A DNA stretch of 22,798 bases from Candidatus Hebobacteria bacterium (GTDB lineage: Bacteria; Armatimonadota; Hebobacteria; Hebobacterales; Hebobacteraceae): positions 1 to 22,798 of the forward strand of contig JALGTT010000002.1 in NCBI GenBank assembly GCA_029821235.1. Reading direction: 5' to 3'. Below, one piece after another: positions 1 through 8,440 of the stretch. How positions within the stretch are numbered: position 1 is the stretch's first letter; the number at the start of each line of letters is the position of its first letter. The notes under the pieces were generated by a model, which ran no database searches, had not been told where the DNA came from, and saw only the letters and a program-made list of their open reading frames with translations. Position numbers and translations under genes: made by a program.

Positions 1-65
1 ACGAAGAGCAGGTCCAAAGCAAGGAGGCTGAATCTACTATTGACGAGCAGCGCCTTGCAGCCTAA
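1..65 (+). CDS. 3' end of an unknown gene (partial)
   Basis: The third forward frame is open from the window edge for 20 codons and stops at TAA (63-65). The visible C-terminus is highly charged (it ends STIDEQRLAA), as a helical tail would be. The other two forward frames look less protein-like. Nothing can be said of function. The 215 bases that follow, up to the next gene, show no recognisable gene, tRNA or clear promoter. Confidence 0.3.
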   Translation, partial: EEQVQSKEAESTIDEQRLAA

Positions 66-280
66 GATGCACGAGAGAGTCCGCCCAACCTTACACTACG
101 AGCGGGACATAATCTGGCCTGGTCCTCAACAGCGACACCGTGAAGGGCATCTCAGATGCAGTCAAGCGTGTTATTTGTCTTGTGGAAAGCGTCTCCGATT
201 GGCCCAACTGAGGAAGAGAGCGCATTGCTGGGTGGCTTGCCTGACCTTCTCACCCAGGCGTGGCTATCCGGCTCAGATAG

Positions 281-1138
281 ATGACGTGCGTCATCACCAT
301 TCGAAAGAACCAGACCGCGATGATATGCACAGATGCATGCATATCGTGGCGTTTTCAGAATGACGAACGCCGCGCCTATGAAGACGAGCTGCAGAAGCAG
401 TACTGGTTCAGCGATCGATTGATGTTCGCCTACTGTGGGGATCTCCTTCTACTGCAGGACGTGCACAAACGCATCCACGACAAACAGAGCAGCGACACGA
501 TTGCACGCAGATTGGAGCAGTCTAAGAAGAGGCCGTTCCAGTTCGCCTGCTTCTTCTCCAGGTTCCTTCAGTGGGCCTGCGCCAACTCTCCGCATCAGGG
601 GCATGCGGAGATCATCTTCGCGATAGCTAACGATGCCATGGTGCCAGAGATGTACCGTTGGAGCACCAATCAGCCGTCACAACCGCACAGCATCCCCGAT
701 GGTTCCGTCAGTACGTTTGGGAGCATCAACAATGCCCCTGCCTTGCGAAACGAGCTACACTCCAAGCTAAGAGGCAGAGTGATCGATGTCGAGCTGCCGT
801 CGAATTACGCGGGTGCCAGGTACATAGCTGCCAGCGTCGCCGATGAGCTGACGCAGTACAGCGAACGCAATGCTGAGGGCCTGCGGGAAGTGAACGTCGG
901 AGGCCTCTTCGTGATCGCGAGTGTGGGCTGCGATGGGCCCGCCATTCATCCGTGGGATGCGGTCATGTGGGGCAGCGGCCCTGGAGGGGTCACCTACAAG
1001 GTTGGCCTCAAGTATGATCATAAGCGCGATCAGTTCCTTCAGATTGACCACAACTCGGGCAAGACGGTATGCTTGTTGACACTGAACGAGAGGGACTTCA
1101 CTCAAGTGCCTGGTGCCGACCGCCTTTTCGAGTTCTGA
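281..1138 (+). CDS. Orphan protein, N-terminus resembles proteasome-type Ntn-hydrolases
   Basis: A 285-residue protein I cannot assign to a named family. The start is well constrained because an in-frame TAG directly precedes the ATG; no good Shine-Dalgarno site is visible. The first 20 residues (MTCVITIRKN, then a hydrophobic strand ending CTDA) resemble the opening of HslV/proteasome beta subunits: a Thr right after the initiator Met, a beta strand, and an Asp 16 residues after that Thr, where proteasomal Asp17 lies. A segment near residues 48-58 (MFAYCGDLLLL) resembles the strand and Gly turn that follow in that fold. The expected Lys33 cannot be placed with confidence. Residues 200-240 are Gly-rich (GSGPGGVTYKVGL). 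The Ntn-hydrolase reading is inference from these short matches. The gene stands alone on the plus strand before an IS remnant. An alternative is a family of unknown fold. Confidence 0.7.
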   Translation: MTCVITIRKNQTAMICTDACISWRFQNDERRAYEDELQKQYWFSDRLMFAYCGDLLLLQDVHKRIHDKQSSDTIARRLEQSKKRPFQFACFFSRFLQWACANSPHQGHAEIIFAIANDAMVPEMYRWSTNQPSQPHSIPDGSVSTFGSINNAPALRNELHSKLRGRVIDVELPSNYAGARYIAASVADELTQYSERNAEGLREVNVGGLFVIASVGCDGPAIHPWDAVMWGSGPGGVTYKVGLKYDHKRDQFLQIDHNSGKTVCLLTLNERDFTQVPGADRLFEF

Positions 1139-1268
1139 TGTCTCCATGCCCCGATGTTCACAGTTCGCTACAGTACGGCTTCGCGTAAGCGACATCTTTG
1201 GCCCACTCACAATGGGGACCCATCCGCCCATCCACTCGGAGTTTACGAAAATAATCTGTGACGGCAAC

Positions 1269-1293
1269 AAACCCAGGAATCGGCCGGGTTTTT
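1269..1293 (+). terminator. Possible weak rho-independent terminator
   Basis: AAACCC (1269-1274) can pair with GGGTTT (1286-1291) around an 11-nt loop and is followed by further T residues. It lies about 130 nt after the stop of the Ntn-hydrolase-like gene on the same strand. The stem is only six pairs, so this is tentative. Confidence 0.25.
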
Positions 1294-1345
1294 GACCTGT
1301 TGGCCTGGGGTTGACTTCGAACTCGGTCTCCGGCATCCTTTCGCC

Positions 1346-1678
1346 ATGTCTGGGCACCTGATTCTGGTTCTCCTGTTCCCTGTCTATCTCATGTTCGCGC
1401 TGCTCTTCCGGGATGAGTCGGCTCGACTGATATTGGCTCTGTACCAGCAGGTGCTGATGCTGCAGCGACAGCTGGGCAAACAGCCTTTGCTGTCGGGACT
1501 GTTGGTTGACAAGAAGAGGCTGGCAAAGGCGCTGATGATCGTGAAGCCCGAGACGCTGGTGAGATGGCACTGGGCGATCGTGCCGCGCTACTGGCGGCTT
1601 CTGTCCAAGAGGAAGCCAGGGCGACCTCCTGAGATCACCCCGAAGACGGTGCTGCCTCCGGGACCAGGACCGGACTGA
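1346..1678 (+). pseudogene. Truncated IS transposase (integrase-type), N-terminal part only
   Basis: The frame (ATG at 1346; open from 1292) encodes a hydrophobic start followed by ILALYQQVLMLQRQLGK, VKPETLVRWHW and KRKPGRPPEI. This is the familiar N-terminal layout of integrase-type (rve, IS3/IS481-like) transposases: a leucine-rich helical 'LRQQL' segment, an HTH 'PETLLRWHR' segment and the basic RRRPGRPP hinge. Directly after PPEI the similarity ends in a short Pro/Gly-rich tail and a stop, so the DDE catalytic domain is absent. No terminal inverted repeats or downstream remainder of the element are visible. It is a dead fragment, probably left by a deletion between the defence genes. Confidence 0.6.
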
Positions 1679-2036
1679 ATACCAGCCCCAAACCATGGCC
1701 CCACAGGCCTTCACACTAACATAGACGCTGGTACCAATTATGGGGGCAGGTCAGTGTTAGTCTCTCTCGTGGTATTCCCTTCCTTCGTACATACCCCTGC
1801 GTTGAGAGGCAGCGAGGATGGAGAAGACCGTCGAACGAGGGCCGGACTGGGTAGGGATGCCGATAATCGCCACCATCGCGCAGCTACTGTGCCGGGACCG
1901 CCACTGTCGCTGGGCCCAGAACACTGGGTATGCACGTTCCCGGTGACGCGCAACCGGTAAGCACAAGCATCTTCTGCCCCTGCACAAGCAAGGAGTGCGT
2001 CTTATCTCTTGCGCTTGCCTGCAGATAGGATGCTGG
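1679..2036. other. Gene-poor stretch after the IS remnant
   Basis: About 360 bases with no recognisable gene. The only item of note is a 42-codon ORF (1818-1946, plus strand, MEKTVERGPDW...) with a GCGAGG just before its ATG; it matches nothing I know and is probably chance or a gene relic. A 9-bp direct repeat GCACAAGCA occurs at 1961-1969 and 1982-1990. It may be debris from the same event that removed the transposase catalytic domain. Confidence 0.4.
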
Positions 2037-2753
2037 CTACGCCTCTGACATCCGCTCATTCACAAGTCGGCGGATGGCATCGAGGAAGTTCGCGATCTTC
2101 TCCATCGTGTCCCGGAAGGCGCGCAGGTGGAGGTGGTATGCAGGCTGTCCAGCGTCAGGGCCATTCGGGATTTGGAACTTGGGTTGAGCCCCTCTTGTGT
2201 CTACCGGGTATCGGAAAAGCATGGACTTGCAGTCCCATGCGTTGACCTGACGGATGCACTCCTCGGTTACGCTCCACCTATCGTCAGATTGCAGGGCGAA
2301 AGCTTCAAGAAGCAGATCCTTCGCCAGCCTCTGTAGCCTATCGAGATCGTGGGTCCTATGGACGGCGGGCGGCTTCCCCAGAGCATCCTCAGCGCAAGCG
2401 ATCAGGCACTTCAGAGTCACCTCTAGGTACTGGCGGAAGAGGAACACAATGGGGAGGACCAGGGTGTCGGAGAAGACGGCTGTGGCAACCGCCCAGTTCG
2501 CGAGAATCGTCGCAGCACGCCGGTAGCTGCACGCGTAGAGCTGCCAATTCCAATCCGGCGGGTACTGCGTGAGGCAGGCAAGGTCATCTGGGTTGTCGAA
2601 GTCCTGCGGTCGAGTTGGAACCACAATCAGCTCGTCCCCCTTCTGAGGCATCGGTTGTGGCGGGGGCTCATCGAGGTTCAGCCCGATCAGCGCCAGCAAG
2701 GGGGCTATGTCAAGAGGTTTTCCGCCATATGGCGGCCGGAACAGCCGTCCCAT
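2037..2753 (-). CDS. Hypothetical HEPN-like helical protein
   Basis: A 238-residue soluble protein preceded by a strong Shine-Dalgarno (GGAGG, 6 nt before the ATG at 2753). Residues 100-150 follow the pattern of HEPN-type helical proteins: FLFRQYLEVTLKCL (Arg107, Glu111, Lys115) followed by a HDL..L motif (His135-Asp136-Leu137), the usual layout 'R..xE..lKali ... HdL..L'. The classical RX4-6H ribonuclease motif is not obvious, so catalytic activity cannot be claimed. The N-terminal 50 residues are Pro-rich. It follows the Mrr-like nuclease gene on the same strand after a 182-bp gap with no clear promoter, so it may be the distal gene of the restriction operon. HEPN proteins are common in defence and toxin loci, which fits the neighbourhood; the specific role is unknown. 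Confidence 0.7.
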   Translation of the reverse strand: MGRLFRPPYGGKPLDIAPLLALIGLNLDEPPPQPMPQKGDELIVVPTRPQDFDNPDDLACLTQYPPDWNWQLYACSYRRAATILANWAVATAVFSDTLVLPIVFLFRQYLEVTLKCLIACAEDALGKPPAVHRTHDLDRLQRLAKDLLLEAFALQSDDRWSVTEECIRQVNAWDCKSMLFRYPVDTRGAQPKFQIPNGPDAGQPAYHLHLRAFRDTMEKIANFLDAIRRLVNERMSEA

Positions 2754-2935
2754 TTACTACCTCCTCGATCACGCGATGTGTGATGGCTTGGGGGCCGGGA
2801 TGAGCCCATCAGCCACATCTTCAGCGCTCTCCTGCGTCTGCCCTCGCACTCACTCCTCAGCAGTGGGCAGCGTTACCGACGCGGAACCGCTGTCCGATTC
2901 TAGAAGGTCTGTCGCCAAGCCGCTGCTGCGTTAGA

Positions 2936-3967
2936 TCAGGACTTGGCGGCACCGTCAACCAACACCTCGCGTCGTCCTACTAGGGCGTGAAGCTTGGCTG
3001 CCAGCAGATCTCTGAAAGTACCTGTGCCTGTAACCACGGACTCGACGTCAGAAGGTCCGAAAAGCACGATGATACCATCGGACATGCGAGTGCGCGCGGC
3101 ATCAACGGTGCCGCTTGTGAAGCTCGACATGGAGATCAGGACACCACGCACACCCATGCGCGCTGTCACCCTGCTCAGGAACTCTCGATAGACGCTGGCT
3201 CCGATAGCCCGCGCGTGCCACTTGCATTCCACCAAGTAGTACTCGGTGCCGCAGCTGACCAGGAGGTCGGTCTCTTCGCCTTTGGCGCGGACTCCACTCT
3301 CAACCCCCCAACCCTCGTCGGCAATCGCCTCTGCCAGCAGTGCCTCCAGCGCATGCCCCCGCGCTTGGGCGTCAGGCGATCCCTTCAGACCATAGAGCCG
3401 CGTAAGACGCTGTCTTCTCTGCCGCCACTCCAGGACTTTCTGCATGCCTCGATCCGTGATCCGGATCACTCCGATGCCAGGATGTTCGACAAGTCCGTAG
3501 GTCTGGAGAATGTCAATGTTCGAGTGAAAGTCGCGATGCGAAACCTGCGCTTTCTCGACAATGGCGGGCCACGCAGCACCGACACTCTGTCCCATCTCGT
3601 GGATCTGAACCATCGCGTCCAGGATCCTTGTGCGCACAGATCGGTTATGTTCCGCAAGTTCTCCCGGGACCAGCTTGCGCTCTTCCGCGGTTAGTGCCCC
3701 GTACGGGCTCAGTGCCACCGAAATCCCCTCTGAGCCAATGCCACGTCCTTCGACTATGCCACTCTGGATCATGACATTGCATGCCGCCATGACTGCGGCA
3801 TCGTTCCGCCCCACCTGACGAGTCAATAGCCTCAATAGCAGGGAGTCGTCTCCTTCTGCACTATACCGGGCTTCGTACAGCGCGCGCATGATCACGTCCT
3901 CAAGCGGTGTGTCGTCCATCTCGGTCTTTCTGCCGGGCCCGCCGACTTCCTCAGGAGGCTGCACCAT
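2936..3967 (-). CDS. Mrr-like PD-(D/E)XK restriction endonuclease with two winged-helix repeats
   Basis: A DNA-cleaving enzyme of the Mrr/type IV-like fold, by motif. Residues about 195-310 form the nuclease domain: an acidic helix (RGHALEALLAEA), then Asp234 (EETDLLV), a strand, and Glu247-Cys-Lys249 (YYLVECKWHA), giving D-(12)-E-X-K. The N-terminal part holds two winged-helix-like repeats, each ending in a wing of the form GIVEGRGIG or GLVEHPGIG, likely for DNA binding. The ATG at 3967 is chosen because GGAGG lies 8 nt upstream; a GTG at 3973 and an ATG at 3919 are alternatives. It overlaps the end of hsdR by 17 nt, so it is probably translationally coupled and is the fourth gene of the type I operon. 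It may be an accessory nuclease or a linked methyl-dependent restriction enzyme. The nuclease call is secure; the target is inferred. Confidence 0.85.
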   Translation of the reverse strand: MVQPPEEVGGPGRKTEMDDTPLEDVIMRALYEARYSAEGDDSLLLRLLTRQVGRNDAAVMAACNVMIQSGIVEGRGIGSEGISVALSPYGALTAEERKLVPGELAEHNRSVRTRILDAMVQIHEMGQSVGAAWPAIVEKAQVSHRDFHSNIDILQTYGLVEHPGIGVIRITDRGMQKVLEWRQRRQRLTRLYGLKGSPDAQARGHALEALLAEAIADEGWGVESGVRAKGEETDLLVSCGTEYYLVECKWHARAIGASVYREFLSRVTARMGVRGVLISMSSFTSGTVDAARTRMSDGIIVLFGPSDVESVVTGTGTFRDLLAAKLHALVGRREVLVDGAAKS

Positions 3968-6900
3968 ACACACTCCCTCCCGCCCCGTAGTACGACTCGT
4001 ACACGTGCTGGAACACGGCCGCGCACTTGGCGTCGTAGAGTTCTCTGTCGTATTTCTCTGGCAGTCCGCTGGCGAGTGCCTCTTCGATAGCCAGCTGCAC
4101 CCCGGCGCGTGTCTGCTGCCGCTTGCGCCAGTCGAGCACCAACTTCTCCCGCTTGAGTGTTTCGAGCAGGTCCCGCGCCGCCTTCTTGACTTGTCGACGC
4201 TCCGGCTCTGTTAGTGACATTGCTGGCTTCTCCGGTTTCGTCAGAATGTCGAAGACGGCCAGCTCCTCCTCGGAGAGGCCCTCGGCAACGCTGCGCTTCT
4301 CTTCGTCCGTCAGCTCCTGGGCGAAGGTGACGAGGCGGCCGAAGAACACCTCGACATTCACGCTGCCAGCGTTGTACTCGTCTATCATCTGCTGGAAGCG
4401 TTCGGCGTAGTCCATTCGCGACCGGTTCAGCCGCACAAGGGAGTTGAGCTTCCGCTGCACGGCCGCCCGCAGCCTCTCGGCCTCGGTGCGCTTGCGCCCA
4501 TCCTCAAACCGCTTCCTTAGTGCCTCGAAGTCGATCTGGCTCAGGTCAACGTACCGGTCGGCCTCGTAGTCCGCGGTGGGCTCTCGGATGACGTAGCCCT
4601 CTGCCGCGATGGAGTCGTCCAGAAGCTGCTCCACTTTCTCCATCACGCCGGAGATGTCAGCTGCGGGGGCGAGCGATCGGATCTTCTTCGCGATCACGTC
4701 TAACAGGCGAACGATATCCTCCCACTGGCTCGCATCCGGGTCGGGCAGGACCGCCTTGTACCGACGCACTGCCTCAGCCGCCAGGGCCAGATACCGACGC
4801 TTTGTCTCGTCGGTCTCAAGCAGCGCCTCGACCGCGTCGTCGAGGCGGCGTACCCGCTCGAACCCCTCCGCCGCCTGTATCGGGTCAAGCTCCACAGCAT
4901 GTTCTGCGCAGAACTCCCGTGCCTCTCCTATGGCGCGTTGAAGCAGCTCAATCAGCTCGGACTTAGGCGTTACGGGAGTTTCCCCGGGTCGTACCCCGCC
5001 GCCGGAGCCGGACCCATAGATCGCCAGCGCCCGCTCCAGGTTCCGGAAGACACCAACATAGTCAACGATCAGACCGTTCTGCTTCTCAGCAAAGACCCGG
5101 TTCGCTCGGGCGATGGTCTGCATCAACGTGTGATTGCGCATCGGCTTGTCGAGGTAGATGGTAGAGCAAGACGGCGCGTCGAAACCTGTCATCCACATGG
5201 CGCAGACGAAGACAATCCGGAATGGGTCGTCTGGGTCCTTGAACTTCTCTTCGAGGTCTTCCGCTTGCATGCGGCGACGGTGCGGCCTGATGTCAGCGCC
5301 CTTTCGCCGGCAGTCGTCCACCTCGTTCTGGGCCTGGGAGACCACTACCGCCATGTCCGTCTCTTGCATGTAGGCAATGAGCTCGGCCAGCTCTTCATCT
5401 GGAGTGGCTTTCTGGTCTGCGCGCAACCGCTCAAGGTGACGCTCCCAGTGCTTCCGCACCTTATCGTACATCCGGACGGCGGTGGCTTTGTCGACGCAGA
5501 CTACCATGGCCTTGCCCTGATGGCCGCGGCCCGCGAAGTGCGCCACGATGTCTTCGGCAATGGCCTCGAGGCGGTCGTCTCTCGTGATGAGGTGGTACTC
5601 TCTGCTGAACTCTCGCTCGACCTTTGCCTCCTGCTCTTCGTCCAGCTCCGCCTCCTCCAGCAGCACATCCATGTCCTCGTTGAGGTGCTCGTTGGTGAGT
5701 TGAAGCTCCGGAATGCGGTTCTCGTAGTAGAGCGGGACCGTGTTGCCGTCGTCGGTCGACTGTCTGAAGTTGTAGATGCTCACGTAGTCCCCGAAGACTT
5801 CCCGTGTGCGCTCCTCTCCCGCGATCAGCGGAGTCCCGGTGAAGGCGAGGAAGGCCGCGTTTGGCAGCGCCGTGCGCATGTTTCTCGCCAGGGTGTCGTA
5901 CTGCGTCCGATGGGCCTCGTCGACAATAACGATGATGTTTGACCGCTCGGAGACAACGGGGTGTTCCTCGCCGGGTTGAGTGCGGAACTTGTGTATCAAC
6001 GTGAAGACGTAACGGTGATCCTCGCCCAGGAGATGGCGGAGATGCTCGGCACTGCTCGCATGTGTCTGGCTCTCGGGTTCGGTGACGGCCCCGCTGCGGG
6101 CGAAGTTCTTGTAGATCTGTCCGTCGAGCTGGTCGCGGTCCGTCACGATGACGAAGGACCAGTTGCCGGGGAGTTTCCGCAGCACTTTCTGCGAGAAGAA
6201 GATCATGGAGTAGCTCTTGCCGCTCCCCTGTGTGTGCCAGAAGACGCCGAGACGGCCTTGGTTGTCACGGATCTGCTGGACTGCATCGAGGGCGTTGTTG
6301 ACCCCGAGATGCTGATGGTTCTTTGCGAGGACCTTGACGAGGCCGCCGGGTTGGTCCATGAAGATGACGAAGTTCTCAATCAGGTCCAGCACCTTCGCCT
6401 TCTCGCACGTGCCCCGGATTGCCGTCTCGAGAGAGACAATGCCCTCCTCACCCTCGCTGTTGATCTTCTTCCACTCGCCGAAGTGCTCCCACTCCGCGGT
6501 TGTGCTTCCGACTCGGGTGGCGCTGCCGTTGGACAGGATGATGATGCCGTTGTACCAGAAGAGGTGGGGGATCGTGTCCCGGTAGTCGCGGAGGTTGCGT
6601 GTATACGCAGTCTGCAGAAGCCGATGCGAAGCCTTCAACTCAATGAAGACGAGCGGGATACCATTGACGAAACCGACCAGGTCGGGCCTCTTCGTGTAGA
6701 GTTCGCCCGAGACCCAGAACTGGGAGGCGAGGAAGAAGTCGTTCTCCTCGGGATGGTCCCAGTCGATGACGCGGACGGTCTCGGTGATCTCCTCTGCCTC
6801 ATCCGCGGGGCGAAGCGTGACCTTCACGCCGCTTTTCAATAGTCTGTGCACCTCTCGGTTCGCGTCGGCCGGACTCATAGCGCTCCGGTCGCGGAGAATC

Positions 6901-7142
6901 TCCTCAACTGCCAGCGCGATTGCCTCAGAGGAGAGATTGGGGTTGAGCTTCGCCAGGGCCGGTCGAAGACGAGATAGGAGCACGACCTCCGCTTTCGTCT
7001 CCCTTCCAAGTGTGCTTCCGCCGGACCGCTCGAACTCGTCGAAACAGTTCGTTGTCTCCCACCCGAGCTCGGCGAATATGCCGATGGCTGGCTGTTCGAC
7101 GAGCGCGTCTTCGGAGTACCCCCCTCGTGTCGTCGGACTCAT
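3951..7142 (-). CDS. hsdR: Type I restriction enzyme, endonuclease/translocase subunit R
   Basis: The 1063-residue motor and nuclease subunit of a type I restriction complex (HsdR2M2S1), which translocates unmodified DNA using ATP and cuts at a distance. The N-terminal nuclease domain shows Asp154 (KRPDLVGF) and Glu168-Leu-Lys170 (FIELKAS). The SF2 helicase part has Walker A GSGKS at 306-310, DEAH at 408-411, TGTP at 435-438, and a late motif near 690 (QTIARANR). A long helical C-terminal region follows, as is usual for HsdR assembly with the methylase core. Length and motifs are those of a complete, active enzyme. The ATG overlaps the hsdS stop by 4 nt (ATGA), so translation is coupled; the 3' end overlaps the Mrr-like gene. 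Confidence 0.97.
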   Translation of the reverse strand: MSPTTRGGYSEDALVEQPAIGIFAELGWETTNCFDEFERSGGSTLGRETKAEVVLLSRLRPALAKLNPNLSSEAIALAVEEILRDRSAMSPADANREVHRLLKSGVKVTLRPADEAEEITETVRVIDWDHPEENDFFLASQFWVSGELYTKRPDLVGFVNGIPLVFIELKASHRLLQTAYTRNLRDYRDTIPHLFWYNGIIILSNGSATRVGSTTAEWEHFGEWKKINSEGEEGIVSLETAIRGTCEKAKVLDLIENFVIFMDQPGGLVKVLAKNHQHLGVNNALDAVQQIRDNQGRLGVFWHTQGSGKSYSMIFFSQKVLRKLPGNWSFVIVTDRDQLDGQIYKNFARSGAVTEPESQTHASSAEHLRHLLGEDHRYVFTLIHKFRTQPGEEHPVVSERSNIIVIVDEAHRTQYDTLARNMRTALPNAAFLAFTGTPLIAGEERTREVFGDYVSIYNFRQSTDDGNTVPLYYENRIPELQLTNEHLNEDMDVLLEEAELDEEQEAKVEREFSREYHLITRDDRLEAIAEDIVAHFAGRGHQGKAMVVCVDKATAVRMYDKVRKHWERHLERLRADQKATPDEELAELIAYMQETDMAVVVSQAQNEVDDCRRKGADIRPHRRRMQAEDLEEKFKDPDDPFRIVFVCAMWMTGFDAPSCSTIYLDKPMRNHTLMQTIARANRVFAEKQNGLIVDYVGVFRNLERALAIYGSGSGGGVRPGETPVTPKSELIELLQRAIGEAREFCAEHAVELDPIQAAEGFERVRRLDDAVEALLETDETKRRYLALAAEAVRRYKAVLPDPDASQWEDIVRLLDVIAKKIRSLAPAADISGVMEKVEQLLDDSIAAEGYVIREPTADYEADRYVDLSQIDFEALRKRFEDGRKRTEAERLRAAVQRKLNSLVRLNRSRMDYAERFQQMIDEYNAGSVNVEVFFGRLVTFAQELTDEEKRSVAEGLSEEELAVFDILTKPEKPAMSLTEPERRQVKKAARDLLETLKREKLVLDWRKRQQTRAGVQLAIEEALASGLPEKYDRELYDAKCAAVFQHVYESYYGAGGSVYGAAS

Positions 7143-8440
7143 GCCGCGACGTCTCCCGTTTCGATTTCGAGGTCGCTCACGTCGAGTTCGCCTGACACCA
7201 GTCTGGGGAGCAGGAGGTCGCGGCTTGCCCGCAGGATACCGTTCTGCGCCACGAGCACTTCGATCAACCGCTGAAGTGGTCTGGCAGTGTTCTCGTACGC
7301 CTCCAATACTCCCACAGTAGGAACGCCTATGCGCAGCGCCTCCACAGCCTTCACATGGAGGCTCTCCATGATGGTCCCTCGGGAAGTGAGAAGCGTCACC
7401 TCCCTGTCCTTGTGTGGTGAGAGCAGATAGTGGAGTAGATAAGTGGGTGCCGCACGCCAGCGGATGGCCACGATGTTCCTTCCAATCGCGGCGCGGAGAC
7501 CCGCGGGGATCTGGCCGACTGCCCCGACTCTTCCGGTCTTCGTCATCACGCAGTCACCACCTGCTACTTCGATGCGCTTCGTCCAAGCACGGTAGTCCTC
7601 GTCGGATATCAGGTACTGCGTCGAGAGATCCAGCTTGCCACCATCTCCCACGTTCCAGACGTGCAGGAGGAGGCCACCGCTGGCGTCAATCCGGGGGGGC
7701 TTCCTCGCGTGTGAGCAGTCAACCACCTGCGCGGCTTCGGCCATGCGGCGGACAGCCCACCCCTCCGGTATCTTCCCGAGCGGCGAGTCGACAAACTTGA
7801 CCTTCTTGTGCCCGGGAAAGCGGAAATTGACAAACCACTCCTGGTAGATCGCCCGCGCCATCTCCTCCAGGATCTTGATCCGTCGCAGGTTGTTCTCGAT
7901 CAAGTCGTCGTAGGCGGAGAGGATGGAGGCAATCTTCCTCTGGGTCTTCACTCCGGGCACCACCGTCTCCACCTTGTAGATCCGCTCCGGAGCGGTATGC
8001 CGCACCGTAGCGCCGGTTGCAGTAGCTCTTATCTGTTCCCTCACTGGGTCTGACAGGAATAGGTAATAGAGAAAACGCCCGTCCATCTGCCTCACGTCGA
8101 GATCGACGATCTTGCCTAGACGCTGATTGTGCAGGTAGCGGTCGTCCTCAGGCACGAAGCCAGGGCTGCCCAGAATCGGCGCGCTTTGCTTGAGATCAGT
8201 CATCACTACAAGCAGATCCCCCTCCCGCAAGAGGAACCGCTCTGGGAAGGGGGCGGAATAGTATTTCTCTCTGTTGCCCCTTGAGATGATCCCACCTTGG
8301 GGTCGGAAGTTCCCCGGAGTCAGAACGATGTGCTTCCCGCTGTCTGAGAAGTGGGCCCCCTTGAACGCGTACCCATGCTGGATGCGGAACACCTCGCCAA
8401 GTCTGCGCCGCCTCCATTCCGGGGAAGTGCCGGCCATCAT
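7139..8440 (-). CDS. hsdS: Type I restriction-modification specificity subunit S
   Basis: A 433-residue DNA-recognition subunit with the standard two-fold layout. The first target-recognition domain spans about residues 8-150 and ends in the conserved helix (KIASILSAYDDLIENN, 166-181, continuing to about 215). The second domain runs from about 230 (GKIPEGWAVRRM is the usual start) to 380, followed by the second conserved helix (RLIEVLVAQNGILRASRDLLLPRL) and the SGELDVSDL tail. Each domain recognises one half of a bipartite target that cannot be predicted from sequence. Both domains are intact and no partial or inverted hsdS copy is present in the window. The gene overlaps hsdM and hsdR by 4 nt each. 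Confidence 0.96.
   Translation of the reverse strand: MMAGTSPEWRRRRLGEVFRIQHGYAFKGAHFSDSGKHIVLTPGNFRPQGGIISRGNREKYYSAPFPERFLLREGDLLVVMTDLKQSAPILGSPGFVPEDDRYLHNQRLGKIVDLDVRQMDGRFLYYLFLSDPVREQIRATATGATVRHTAPERIYKVETVVPGVKTQRKIASILSAYDDLIENNLRRIKILEEMARAIYQEWFVNFRFPGHKKVKFVDSPLGKIPEGWAVRRMAEAAQVVDCSHARKPPRIDASGGLLLHVWNVGDGGKLDLSTQYLISDEDYRAWTKRIEVAGGDCVMTKTGRVGAVGQIPAGLRAAIGRNIVAIRWRAAPTYLLHYLLSPHKDREVTLLTSRGTIMESLHVKAVEALRIGVPTVGVLEAYENTARPLQRLIEVLVAQNGILRASRDLLLPRLVSGELDVSDLEIETGDVAA

Noticed and set aside
40..363. 107-codon plus-strand frame at the left edge
   Set aside because: It starts with a rare codon without a ribosome-binding site, overlaps the better-supported 281-1138 gene and has an irregular composition.
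767..1714. 315-codon minus-strand open frame
   Set aside because: It is antisense to both the 281-1138 gene and the transposase fragment, and its product is Arg/Gln-rich with no recognisable motif.
4899..6842. Long plus-strand open frames (4899-5942 and 5961-6842) opposite hsdR
   Set aside because: They lie antisense to a fully motif-supported hsdR, and their translations are Val/Leu-rich without domains, as expected for a high-GC shadow frame.
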